A stretch of DNA of 64,000 bases from Neolewinella maritima (GTDB taxonomy: Bacteria > Bacteroidota > Bacteroidia > Chitinophagales > Saprospiraceae). Under the pieces are notes generated by a model that was not told the origin of the DNA, searched no databases, and saw nothing but the letters and a program-made list of their open reading frames with translations. Made by a program: the position numbers and the translations under genes. This document shows positions 16,736 through 25,357 of this stretch, in pieces; the first letter of the stretch is position 1; each line of letters opens with the position of its first letter. The stretch is from the NCBI RefSeq assembly GCF_923081025.1, contig NZ_CAKLPZ010000003.1, forward strand, positions 1 through 64,000, written 5' to 3'.

Positions 16736-19700
16736 ATGAAACGACTACACCACCTCGGCCTATTGGCCGTCTTACTCCTGCTGAGTATGGGCACCTGGGC
16801 CCAGCAGACGATCACCGGTACGGTCCGCGGAGACCAGGGAGAAGCGCTCGTCGGAGTCAGCATTCTCGTGCGGGGCAGCGGTAGCGGTACGGTGACCGAC
16901 CTGGATGGCTTCTACAGTCTCACGGTACAGGAGGGCGATGTGCTGGTGTACAGCTACACCGGCTACGGCAGCGTGACCCGCACGGTCAATCCCGGCGAGA
17001 CGGTGATCGACGTGACCATGCAGGCCGGTGCGCAACTCAACGAAGTAGTCGTTACCGCCCTCGGCCTGAGCCGGGAGCGCAAGGCGCTGGGCTACGCCGT
17101 AGAGGAGATCGACAACGAAGAGATCATCCGCTCCCAGCAGAACAACCTGGTCAACGCGCTGCAGGGTCAGGTCGCCGGCGTACAGATATCGAGCGCGGGC
17201 GGCGGACCCGGTCAGGCCTCCAGGATCATCATCCGCGGCGTCAACTCCCTGGATCCTGGGGCGAACAACGAGCCGCTCTTCGTGGTGGACGGTATACCGG
17301 TATCCAACGAAACCCTCACCGTAGGTGGCGGCGGCAGCCGCAACGTCTCCAACCGGATCGCCGACCTCAATCCCCAGGACATCGAGTCGATGACAGTGCT
17401 GAAGGGCGGTCCGGCTACCGCCCTCTACGGCCTGCGCGCGGCCAACGGCGCGATCGTGATCACCACCAAGCGGGGTCAGGCCGGCCGGCTATCGGTCGAT
17501 CTGACCTCCACCTACGGTACCGAGGAGGTGAATAAATTTCCGGAGACACAAAAGACCTACACCCAGGGCTTCGGTGGGGTGTACGACCCCAATAGCTTCT
17601 GGCCCAGCTGGGGTCCTACCGTAGCCGAAGCCCGCGACACGGCCGCGGCTCGTGGACTGCCCCGACCGAACGATCTGTTCAATAACTTCGAAAACGCCTA
17701 CGTGCGCGGCGACCAGTGGCGCAACACCATCAGCGTATCGGGCGGCAACGAAAAGGCCACCTTCCGCACCTCGATCTCCCGGCTCGATCACGAGGGGGTG
17801 CTGCCCTTCAGTACCTACGAAAACACGAGCTTTCGCATCAATGCCAACTACGTAGCCAGCGAGAAATTCAATTTCGGAGGCGGCGTGAATTACATCCGCA
17901 GCGGAGGCAACCGGGTGAACGCCGATCGCTTCAACGAGCGTCTGGTCTACTGGGCCCCGCAGGCCGACGTACAGGACTACATCCGCGAAGACGGCTCCAT
18001 GATCGGCTACCGCAACAACGGTACGGTAGGTAACAACCCAGTCTACGGCGAGGCCACGAATAAATTCATCGACGACGTAGACCGCTACATCGGTAACCTC
18101 AACTTCAATTACTCGCCCTTTCCCGACCTGAGTATCAACTACACGATCGGGCTGGACCAGTACAGCGATTTCCGTAACAATTTCGGGCAGGGCTCGGTCT
18201 TTCAGGGTGCGCCCAACTTCGAGGATAACCTATCCAATGGCAATGGCTTCGTCACCGAGACCCGCATCCGCCGCCGCGACGTGACCTCCAACCTCAACGC
18301 GATCTACTCGCGTACCCTTACACCCGACCTCAACCTACGCCTGCTGGCCGGCTTCGATGCCTTCGACTCGAGCTACGACCGGGTCACCACCACCGGTAAC
18401 GACCTGGATATTTTTAATCTGTTCAGTCTCAATAATGCGGCCGATATCCGCACCAGCAGTGCCCTGGTCGACCGCCGCTTGCTGGGCCTGTACGGTGATC
18501 TGTCGCTGTCATACCTCGATGCGGTGTATCTGAGCGTGACGGGACGCAATGACTGGTCCAGCACCCTGCCGCAGGCCAACCGCTCCTTCTTCTACCCCTC
18601 GGTAAGTCTGGGGGTAGTACTGGGTGAGCTCATGCAGCTACCCGACGGACTCAGTTTCGTCAAGCTGCGGGCCAGCTACGCGGGGATCGGTAAGGACACC
18701 GACCCCTACCGCACCAACGTGGTGTACGACCCGGCTAGTGGCTTTCCGATCAATAACGTCACCGGCTGGACGCGCGACGACCAGCAGGGCGCACCCGACC
18801 TGAAGCCGGAGCGGACCAATACCATCGAGTTCGGCACGGACCTGCGCTTTTTCAGTAACCGCCTGTCGCTGGATGCTACCTACTACAACGCTAAGAGCGT
18901 AGACCAGATCATCCCCGTGCCGGTCTCCAACGCTACGGGCTTTTCCACCTTCGTACTCAACGCCGGCTCGATGCGCAACCAGGGCGTCGAACTGCTGCTA
19001 AAGGGTACGCCCGTGGTGACCGATGACTTTAGCTGGGAAGTGAATCTCAACTACACCCGCAACCGCAATGAAGTGCTCGAGATCTTCGAGGGGGTGGAGG
19101 ATATTCTGATCGGCACCTCCTTCGGCTACGCGGGGAGCTCGGCGGCGATCCGTCTGATCGAGGGCCAGCCGTACGGCAATATCTACGGACGCAGCTACGC
19201 CCGCTTCGGTGCCGACGAAGACGATCTGTTCCTGGAGCGCGGTGCCCCCCTGCTGATCGGTGAAGACGGCTTCCCCGTCATCGAAACCACCCCCAAGATC
19301 CTCGGCAACACCCAGCCCGACTGGTTCGGCGCGCTCATCAATACGGTAACCTACCGGGGCCTGAGTCTGTCGTTTCAGTTCGACACCCGGCAGGGCGTGC
19401 AGAAGTATAACCAGCAGGGTAATTTCTTCTCCGCCTTCGGTACCGCCCCCTATACCCTCAACCGCAACGAGACCATCGTCTTCGACGGCGTACTGGCGGA
19501 TGGTACACCCAACACCACACCGGTATTCCTGGGTCAGGGCGTAGGTCCTGATGGAGTAGACTACGGGGCGGGCTACTACCGCAACCGCTACCGGGGGTCT
19601 ACGGAGAACTTCGTGGAGGATGCCGACTGGTTCCGCCTACGCAACCTGAGCCTGCGCTACCAACTGCCCACTACGCTGCTGGAAACCGTGTTCGTGCAGT

Positions 19701-19864
19701 CGGCCAGCATCGCCCTGACCGGCAACAACCTCTGGCTCTCTACCCCCTACAGTGGCTTCGATCCGGAGGGTAACCGCGGTAACGGCAACGGAGACGATGG
19801 CTTCGGCGGCTTCACCTATCCCAGCGTGCGCAGCTTTTTCGTGACCCTCAACGTCGGCTTCTAA
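16736..19864 (+). CDS. SusC/RagA-type TonB-dependent outer-membrane transporter
   Basis: SusC proteins are beta-barrel importers that work with a SusD lipoprotein lid and TonB to take up oligosaccharides or peptides. The 1042-residue product starts at ATG 16736 with a clear signal (LLAVLLLLSMGTWA-QQ); the TTG at 16721 is a less likely start. A carboxypeptidase-like regulatory domain (TITGTVRGDQGEALVGVSI) at about 20-105 is followed by the TonB box region (LNEVVVTALG), the plug (LQGQVAGVQI, GGPATALYGLRAANGAIVIT) and a barrel ending in an aromatic residue (VTLNVGF). It is the first gene of a three-gene operon; its TAA overlaps the ATG of the SusD gene as TAATG. The M14 peptidase in the operon suggests a peptide-type substrate. 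Confidence 0.97.
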   Translation: MKRLHHLGLLAVLLLLSMGTWAQQTITGTVRGDQGEALVGVSILVRGSGSGTVTDLDGFYSLTVQEGDVLVYSYTGYGSVTRTVNPGETVIDVTMQAGAQLNEVVVTALGLSRERKALGYAVEEIDNEEIIRSQQNNLVNALQGQVAGVQISSAGGGPGQASRIIIRGVNSLDPGANNEPLFVVDGIPVSNETLTVGGGGSRNVSNRIADLNPQDIESMTVLKGGPATALYGLRAANGAIVITTKRGQAGRLSVDLTSTYGTEEVNKFPETQKTYTQGFGGVYDPNSFWPSWGPTVAEARDTAAARGLPRPNDLFNNFENAYVRGDQWRNTISVSGGNEKATFRTSISRLDHEGVLPFSTYENTSFRINANYVASEKFNFGGGVNYIRSGGNRVNADRFNERLVYWAPQADVQDYIREDGSMIGYRNNGTVGNNPVYGEATNKFIDDVDRYIGNLNFNYSPFPDLSINYTIGLDQYSDFRNNFGQGSVFQGAPNFEDNLSNGNGFVTETRIRRRDVTSNLNAIYSRTLTPDLNLRLLAGFDAFDSSYDRVTTTGNDLDIFNLFSLNNAADIRTSSALVDRRLLGLYGDLSLSYLDAVYLSVTGRNDWSSTLPQANRSFFYPSVSLGVVLGELMQLPDGLSFVKLRASYAGIGKDTDPYRTNVVYDPASGFPINNVTGWTRDDQQGAPDLKPERTNTIEFGTDLRFFSNRLSLDATYYNAKSVDQIIPVPVSNATGFSTFVLNAGSMRNQGVELLLKGTPVVTDDFSWEVNLNYTRNRNEVLEIFEGVEDILIGTSFGYAGSSAAIRLIEGQPYGNIYGRSYARFGADEDDLFLERGAPLLIGEDGFPVIETTPKILGNTQPDWFGALINTVTYRGLSLSFQFDTRQGVQKYNQQGNFFSAFGTAPYTLNRNETIVFDGVLADGTPNTTPVFLGQGVGPDGVDYGAGYYRNRYRGSTENFVEDADWFRLRNLSLRYQLPTTLLETVFVQSASIALTGNNLWLSTPYSGFDPEGNRGNGNGDDGFGGFTYPSVRSFFVTLNVGF

Positions 19865-21276
19865 TGAACCCCATCACCCACCAGCCCCAGCTCTACCTCC
19901 TCGCACTACTCTTCCTAGTCCTGCTCACGGGCTGCGGAGCGGACTACCTGGACGTGAACGAGAATCCCAATGCCGCTACTCGTCCCCCACTAGACGGCCT
20001 GCTGGCCAGTACCAGTTCCCGCACCGCACTCAACCAGTTCTCGGTCAGCAACGGCCACACCGCCAATTTCGTGCAGTACCTGGCCAGCCCCAACCAGGGC
20101 AATACCGATGACATCTACCTGGAGGTGACCAGCGGGGGAGCCTGGAGCGATCTGTACGATACGATGACCGACATCTACGACCTCATCCGCTTCGGGGAGG
20201 AGGACGGCCTGGCGCGTCACGTCGCCATCGCCAAGGTCCTTATGGCGGTCAACCTAGGCCTGGTAGTAGACAATTGGGGGGCTGCGCCCTACTCGGACGC
20301 CTTTACCGGAGAGACCCTACGGCCCACCTACGATAGCGCCGAAGACCTCTACACCACCATCTTCCGCCTGCTCGATGAAGCAGACGCCGAGCTGCCCGCC
20401 GCTGAGGATGCACCCCCCTTTCGCGCCGGTAGCGACTTCATCTACGACGGTGACCTGGACGCCTGGCAGCGCGCCGTCAGCACCCTGCGGGCCCGCTACC
20501 TCAACCACTTAAGCGAGACGGGCCGCTACGACCCCGCCGCCGTGCTGGCTGCTGTGGACGCCGGCTTCAGCGACTTCAGCCAGGACGCAGCCGTGACCAG
20601 CTTCACCGTGCGCAACCCCTGGGCTCAGGTCGCGGAGAACAATGCTAATCTGCTGCTGGGGGGTTGGCTGTCCGAGCAGTTCGTCGATGCGCTCAACGGC
20701 ACCACCTTCGGCGTGAAGGACCCCCGCCTGCCGCTGCTGACCAACCGCAACGTAGACAGCCTCTTCGTGGGCACCGTCAACGGTGCCGGCCGCCGGGGCG
20801 ACGGTACGGAGGTGCTGGAATCCTACCTGGTCCTGGAGGGGGCACTGTCGCGGGAGGATAGTCCGCTGGACATCATCACCTTCGCCGAGCTCAAGTTCAT
20901 CGAGGCGGAGGCTGCTCTGGCCAGTGGCGATCAGGAGCGGGCCGAGACGGCCTTCACCGCCGGGGTCACCGCCAGTATGCAGGAGATTGGCGTGGACTCG
21001 GCCGCCATCGCTAACTACCTGAATGAGGCCTATGGGACGGACGATGTGGATCGCGACGATGTGTTCCGCGAGAAGTATGTGGCCCTCTTCCTCAGTCCGG
21101 AAACCTGGGTAGATGCCCGTCGCTACGATTACGCCTACAAAGACTTTAGCCTGGCGGTGAACGCTGCGTTGCCTACCTTCCCCCTCCGCGTCCGGTATCC
21201 CGCTACCGAGACCGACCGCAATGCCGCTAACGTACCCGACGTCACGATGACCGACCCCATCTTCTGGGACCAATAA
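19864..21276 (+). CDS. SusD/RagB-like nutrient-binding outer-membrane lipoprotein
   Basis: SusD-type lipoproteins cap the SusC barrel and bind substrate on the cell surface. The 470-residue product has a lipoprotein signal with lipobox LLTGC, followed by YLDVNENPN, the usual N-terminal motif of the SusD-like_2 branch. The internal helices (DNWGAAPYSDAF, LYTTIFRLLDEADAEL) fit the TPR-like core of the family, and the length is standard. Start ATG overlaps the susC stop by one base, and its own TAA overlaps the next ATG in the same way, so the three genes are translationally coupled. Ligand type cannot be read from the sequence; the adjacent carboxypeptidase suggests peptides. Confidence 0.95.
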   Translation: MNPITHQPQLYLLALLFLVLLTGCGADYLDVNENPNAATRPPLDGLLASTSSRTALNQFSVSNGHTANFVQYLASPNQGNTDDIYLEVTSGGAWSDLYDTMTDIYDLIRFGEEDGLARHVAIAKVLMAVNLGLVVDNWGAAPYSDAFTGETLRPTYDSAEDLYTTIFRLLDEADAELPAAEDAPPFRAGSDFIYDGDLDAWQRAVSTLRARYLNHLSETGRYDPAAVLAAVDAGFSDFSQDAAVTSFTVRNPWAQVAENNANLLLGGWLSEQFVDALNGTTFGVKDPRLPLLTNRNVDSLFVGTVNGAGRRGDGTEVLESYLVLEGALSREDSPLDIITFAELKFIEAEAALASGDQERAETAFTAGVTASMQEIGVDSAAIANYLNEAYGTDDVDRDDVFREKYVALFLSPETWVDARRYDYAYKDFSLAVNAALPTFPLRVRYPATETDRNAANVPDVTMTDPIFWDQ

Positions 21277-22496
21277 TGCTGAGACTCCTCGCCCTTCTCC
21301 TCCTCTTTGGCACCTGCGCGCGCCCCGCCCGCCCCTTTGACTTTCCGCGTCCGGTGGATACCACGACCCGTCCGGTAGCCAGTCAGGAGCGGCAGACCTA
21401 CAGCTACGATGAGGCTACGCTCACCTTCGACAACCGCTTCGACGGGGCCCGCCTGAACGAACTGGAGCGCCGCGGCCTGGACACCTTCGTGGCCACCATT
21501 CTGCCCGAAAACGCGCCCATCAACCCCAGCCCCTGGTACGCCATGCGCATTACGGCCGAGCGGCCGCGCGACATCACGGTACGCCTCACCTACCCCCCGG
21601 AAACCCGCCACCGCTACTGGCCGCGGGTGCTGCGGACGGACCTGGACTGGACGCCCGTAGACAGCAGTCAGATCACCTACAACGCCGATAGTACCAGCCT
21701 GGACGTGCGTCTCTCCCTGGCGGAGGGCGTGACCTACCTGGCCGGGCAGGAGATCATCAGCTCCCGCGACGTGATGCAGTGGCTGTCCACCTTTCGCCAG
21801 CCCTACATACGGGTGGAGGAGGCCGGCCGCAGTACGCTCGACCGCGTGATCCCGGTGTTGCGTATGGCTAGCGAGGGCCGTTACGGACACCGTCCGCTGA
21901 TCGTGCTGTTCAGCCGGCAGCACCCGCCGGAGGTGACCGGCTACCTGGCCCTGCAGGCCTTCATGGCGGGCCTGGTCGAGCATCCGCGCATCGACGAATT
22001 TCTGGACCGCTACCAGCTGATGGTCTTTCCGCTGCTCAATCCCGACGGGGTAGATCTTGGCCATTGGCGGCATACAGCCGGCGGCATCGACTCCAACCGC
22101 GACTGGGCCTACTACGAGCAGCCGGAAGCGCGGCAGGTCGCCGACTATATCGTCCGCAAGGCCCGCAGGAACGAGGCGGAGGTGCTGCTGGGCATTGACT
22201 TCCACTCCACCTACCACGACGTGTACTACACCTTCGATGACGACACGCCACCCTCCGTGCTGCCCGACTTTACGGAGGCCTGGCTGCGCGACATCGAACG
22301 GCGACTGGGCGGCGGCTTCCGGGTCAACGAGAAGCCCGGTCCGGTGGGCCGGCCCACCTCTTCTGGCTGGTTCAAGACGCAGTTCAACGCCGAGGGTATC
22401 ACCTACGAGATCGGCGACGCTACCGACCGCGACTTCGTGGAGCGCAAGGGCCGGGCATCGGCCGAAGCCATGATCGAGGTATTGCTGGGGCGTTAA
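21276..22496 (+). CDS. M14-family zinc carboxypeptidase, exported
   Basis: M14 carboxypeptidases remove C-terminal residues from peptides. The 406-residue product has an N-terminal hydrophobic signal ([14 protein letters not shown]; a lipobox only weakly matched). An N-terminal domain of about 170 residues precedes the catalytic domain. The zinc ligands fit the HxxE...H pattern: His216 and Glu219 in RQHPPE, and His310 in [10 protein letters not shown]; the SNRDW loop and Glu378 in [11 protein letters not shown] match the substrate-binding and catalytic positions. It is the third gene of the susC-susD operon with a TAATG overlap, which points to coordinated capture and trimming of peptides at the envelope. 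Confidence 0.92.
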   Translation: MLRLLALLLLFGTCARPARPFDFPRPVDTTTRPVASQERQTYSYDEATLTFDNRFDGARLNELERRGLDTFVATILPENAPINPSPWYAMRITAERPRDITVRLTYPPETRHRYWPRVLRTDLDWTPVDSSQITYNADSTSLDVRLSLAEGVTYLAGQEIISSRDVMQWLSTFRQPYIRVEEAGRSTLDRVIPVLRMASEGRYGHRPLIVLFSRQHPPEVTGYLALQAFMAGLVEHPRIDEFLDRYQLMVFPLLNPDGVDLGHWRHTAGGIDSNRDWAYYEQPEARQVADYIVRKARRNEAEVLLGIDFHSTYHDVYYTFDDDTPPSVLPDFTEAWLRDIERRLGGGFRVNEKPGPVGRPTSSGWFKTQFNAEGITYEIGDATDRDFVERKGRASAEAMIEVLLGR

Positions 22497-22574
22497 ACGG
22501 AGGGCGCGCACGCGGGTGCGCAGGCTAGTGAACGGAGCAAACCAAGTATCCGCTTACTGCATTACCTTTTTCCT

Positions 22575-22582
22575 TACCTTGT
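22575..22582 (+). promoter_or_regulatory. -7-like promoter box for the molybdenum hydroxylase operon
   Basis: TACCTTGT, a near match to TAnnTTTG, lies 23 bp before the ATG at 22606, in an AT-rich patch between otherwise GC-rich genes. A second near match (TACCTTTT at 22563-22570) is just upstream. Confidence 0.35.
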
Positions 22583-22605
22583 ATGTTTCACCAAGATCTC
22601 CTGCC

Positions 22606-23067
22606 ATGGCTACCTACCGACTTACCGTAAACGGGCAACCGCGCACCCTCGAAGCGGAACCCGAAATGCCCCTCCTGTGGGCCCTGCGCGACGAACTCGG
22701 CCTGGTGGGCACCAAATATGGCTGCGGCATCGGCGCCTGTGGAGCCTGCACCGTACACCTGGACGGGGTAGCGATGCGCTCCTGCTCCCTGCCGCTGGGT
22801 AAGCTGAACGGCGAGGCCATCACGACCATCGAGGGACTGAGTGCGGAGGGAGACCACCCCGTACAGCTCGCCTGGCTGGAACACGACGTGCCGCAGTGCG
22901 GCTACTGTCAGGCCGGACAGATCATGAGCGCGGCCAGCCTGCTGAACCTGACGCCCGACCCCAGCGAGGCCGACATCAGCTCCGGTATGAGCGGCAATAT
23001 TTGCCGCTGCGGTACCTACTCTCGTATCCACGCCGCAGTGAAAACTGCCGCCCAAAAATTAAGCTAA
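22606..23067 (+). CDS. [2Fe-2S] small subunit of a xanthine-dehydrogenase-family hydroxylase (IorA-like)
   Basis: The protein carries electrons from the molybdenum subunit of an oxidoreductase that hydroxylates N-heterocycles or aldehydes. It has 153 residues from ATG 22606. The plant-type ferredoxin cluster is bound by the Cys set in [18 protein letters not shown] plus a Cys in MRSCSLP. The second cluster is bound in the helical domain by [10 protein letters not shown] and NICRCGTY. All eight cysteines are present. The in-frame ATG at 22516 would add 30 unrelated residues. The stop overlaps the ATG of the large subunit (TAATG), so the two are coupled. Isoquinoline 1-oxidoreductase is the named relative; the real substrate is unknown. 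Confidence 0.95.
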   Translation: MATYRLTVNGQPRTLEAEPEMPLLWALRDELGLVGTKYGCGIGACGACTVHLDGVAMRSCSLPLGKLNGEAITTIEGLSAEGDHPVQLAWLEHDVPQCGYCQAGQIMSAASLLNLTPDPSEADISSGMSGNICRCGTYSRIHAAVKTAAQKLS

Positions 23068-25265
23068 TGTCCACTACCCGCACCAACCGCCGCTCCTTTC
23101 TGAAAGTCTCGGCCGCTACCGGCGGCGGCATGCTCCTGGGCCTGAGCTGGCTGAGTAGCTGCCAGAACGAGCAGGTGGCCAAGGCCGCCCCCTCCCTGGT
23201 CATGCCCGAAGAATGGGTCACCGTCAGCGCCTTCCTCAAGGTGGGCGACAACGGTGTGGTGACCATCATGTCGCCTAACCCCGAGATCGGCCAGAACGTC
23301 AAGACCTCCATGCCCATGCTGGTGGCCGAGGAGCTGGACGTAGACTGGAAGAATGTCGTCGTCGAGCAGGCCGGACTGGACACCGAGCAGTACAGCCGGC
23401 AACTGGCCGGCGGCAGCCAGTCGATCCGCGTAGCCTGGGAACCCCTGCGCAAGGCCGGTGCTACGGCCCGCTACCTGCTGGTAGCCGCCGCGGCGCAGCA
23501 ACTGGACGTCGACGCCGGCGAACTGCGCACCGAGAACGGATACGTCTACCACGACGGTAGCGACCGCAAACTGGGCTACGGCGAGCTGGCCAGCCTGGCC
23601 GCCACCCTGAGCCCCCCTGAAGAGGTTACCCTCAAGGCCGCCGGGGACTTCAAGATCATCGGACATGGTAAGAAGAATGTGGACGCTAAGCCCATCGTCA
23701 CCGGTCAGCCGCTCTTCGGACTGGATCTGCAGCGGGACGATATGCTCTACGCCGCCATCGTGCATCCCCCCGCCTTCGGGATGAAGTTGAAGTCGGTAGA
23801 CGATAGCGCCGCCCGCAGTATGCCGGGTATCCGGGACGTAGTACGTATCAACGCCGCCCCCGAGGGGGTAGAGCTACAGTGGTCTGACGTCAACGCCTTT
23901 CCCGAGCTCGTCGCCGTAGTGGGTGACAATACCTGGCGTGTGCTCCAGGCCAGGAAGGCCCTGCAGATCGAGTGGGAAACGGACAGCGCCGCCGAATCCA
24001 CCGACGCCCAGCGGCAGAAGTTGCAGGAGCTGCTCGACAACGGTACGGCCGAAGAGGCCCGCCGCGATGGTGATCCCGAAGCTGCCTTTGCCCGCGCCGC
24101 TCAGGTGGTGGAGGCGACCTACTCGGCCCCCTTCCTGCCCCACAATACGATGGAGCCCATGAACTTCTTCGCCCACGTGACGGCGGACAAAGCTGAGCTA
24201 GTGGGACCCATTCAGACGCCCGAATTTCTGCGCACGACCGTGAGCCGTCTGCTGGACCTACCCGAAGAGCAGATCAGTATCATGATGACCCGCATGGGCG
24301 GCGGCTTCGGCCGGCGGCTGTACGGCAACTTCGGCGTGGAAGCCGCTCTGATTAGCGAGGCTGCCGGCGGACTGCCCATCAAGCTGGTCTACAGCCGCGA
24401 GGATGATATGACCCAGGGCACCTACCGCCCCGAATACCTGGTGCGCTACCGCGCGGCCCTGGACGAGGACGGTCGGCTCATCGGCTTCCACGTGCGCGGC
24501 ACGGGGACCAACGAGAGCCCCGTATTCGCCAACCGCTTCCCGGCCGGTACGGTAGATAATTACCTGGCTGAGAACCTCAGCAGCGAGACCAACGTGAGCA
24601 CCGGAGCCTGGCGCGCGCCCCGCTCCAACTTCATCGCCGGAGCCGAGCAGGCCTTTCTGGACGAAGTCGCCGAGGCTGCAGGTAAGGATCCCATCGCCTT
24701 CCGACTCGAACTCTTCGACCGCGCCATCGAGGACCCGGTAGGGGAAGAAAACGACTACGACGCCGAGCGCTACGCCGGGGTACTCAAACTGGTGCGTGAT
24801 AAGTCGGGTTGGAACACCAACGATGATAAGCGCGGCGTAGCCGCTTACTACTGCCACAACTCCTACGTTGCCCAGGTGCTGGAGCTGGAGATGAAAAACG
24901 ACGAACCCCACGTGACCGAGGTGCACTGTGCCGTCGACTGCGGTATTGTCGTCAACCCCGAGGGTGCCCTTAACCAGATCGAAGGCGGCATCACCGACGG
25001 GATCGGCCATGCGCTGTACGGACAGCTTACCCTTACCGATGGCGTGCCCGACCAGCAGAACTACGACACCTACCGGCTCATCCGCCACAACGAGGCACCG
25101 CACGCCATCCACACCCACTTCGTGGAGTCCGAGACCGCGCCTACCGGACTCGGTGAGCCATCGCTACCCCCCGTGATCGGTGCGCTGGCCAATGCCGTAT
25201 ACCGGCAGACGGGCCAACGGGTGTACCGCCAGCCCTTCGTGCAGCCGCGGGAGCTGCGGGGCTAG
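23067..25265 (+). CDS. Molybdopterin-binding large subunit, xanthine dehydrogenase family (IorB-like), Tat-exported
   Basis: This is the catalytic subunit that binds the molybdenum-molybdopterin cytosine dinucleotide cofactor. From ATG 23067 (overlapping the small-subunit stop) it has 732 residues, with a twin-arginine signal (NRRSFLKVSAATGGG) and a lipobox-like SSC further on, so export in folded form to the periplasm is likely. Cofactor-binding motifs include the RMGGGFGRR loop and the GAWRAPRSNF segment; the conserved active-site Glu is in GLGEPSLPP near the C-terminus. The length agrees with IorB-type single-chain large subunits. No dedicated FAD subunit or XdhC-type chaperone lies nearby; electron transfer to a cytochrome is usual for the family. 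A strong palindromic terminator follows. Confidence 0.95.
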   Translation: MSTTRTNRRSFLKVSAATGGGMLLGLSWLSSCQNEQVAKAAPSLVMPEEWVTVSAFLKVGDNGVVTIMSPNPEIGQNVKTSMPMLVAEELDVDWKNVVVEQAGLDTEQYSRQLAGGSQSIRVAWEPLRKAGATARYLLVAAAAQQLDVDAGELRTENGYVYHDGSDRKLGYGELASLAATLSPPEEVTLKAAGDFKIIGHGKKNVDAKPIVTGQPLFGLDLQRDDMLYAAIVHPPAFGMKLKSVDDSAARSMPGIRDVVRINAAPEGVELQWSDVNAFPELVAVVGDNTWRVLQARKALQIEWETDSAAESTDAQRQKLQELLDNGTAEEARRDGDPEAAFARAAQVVEATYSAPFLPHNTMEPMNFFAHVTADKAELVGPIQTPEFLRTTVSRLLDLPEEQISIMMTRMGGGFGRRLYGNFGVEAALISEAAGGLPIKLVYSREDDMTQGTYRPEYLVRYRAALDEDGRLIGFHVRGTGTNESPVFANRFPAGTVDNYLAENLSSETNVSTGAWRAPRSNFIAGAEQAFLDEVAEAAGKDPIAFRLELFDRAIEDPVGEENDYDAERYAGVLKLVRDKSGWNTNDDKRGVAAYYCHNSYVAQVLELEMKNDEPHVTEVHCAVDCGIVVNPEGALNQIEGGITDGIGHALYGQLTLTDGVPDQQNYDTYRLIRHNEAPHAIHTHFVESETAPTGLGEPSLPPVIGALANAVYRQTGQRVYRQPFVQPRELRG

Positions 25266-25293
25266 TTTCCCCTTCCCACCCACCGCCAATAGA

Positions 25294-25327
25294 AAAGCCC
25301 GGTACAGCAGCTGCTGTACCGGGCTTT
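25294..25327. terminator. Perfect 34-bp palindrome, bidirectional terminator
   Basis: The 17-base arm starting AAAGCCCGGTACAGCAG is followed at once by its exact complement ending GGGCTTT. The A-run on the left and T-run on the right make it a terminator in both directions. It sits between the convergent large oxidoreductase subunit (plus) and the M43 protease gene (minus). Confidence 0.85.
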
Positions 25328-25357
25328 ATCGTGTGGGGTAAGCCGGGGCCGTATGGC

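Noticed and set aside
21135-22511. Long minus-strand ORF (458 codons) opposite the susD/M14 genes
   Set aside because: It is the antisense of two genes with clear family motifs, has no motif of its own and shows the low-complexity Gly/Val/Arg/His bias of shadow frames in GC-rich DNA.
22516-22605. Upstream start for the [2Fe-2S] subunit as a signal peptide
   Set aside because: The added 30 residues lie across the promoter-like box, and the family normally starts right at the ferredoxin strand.
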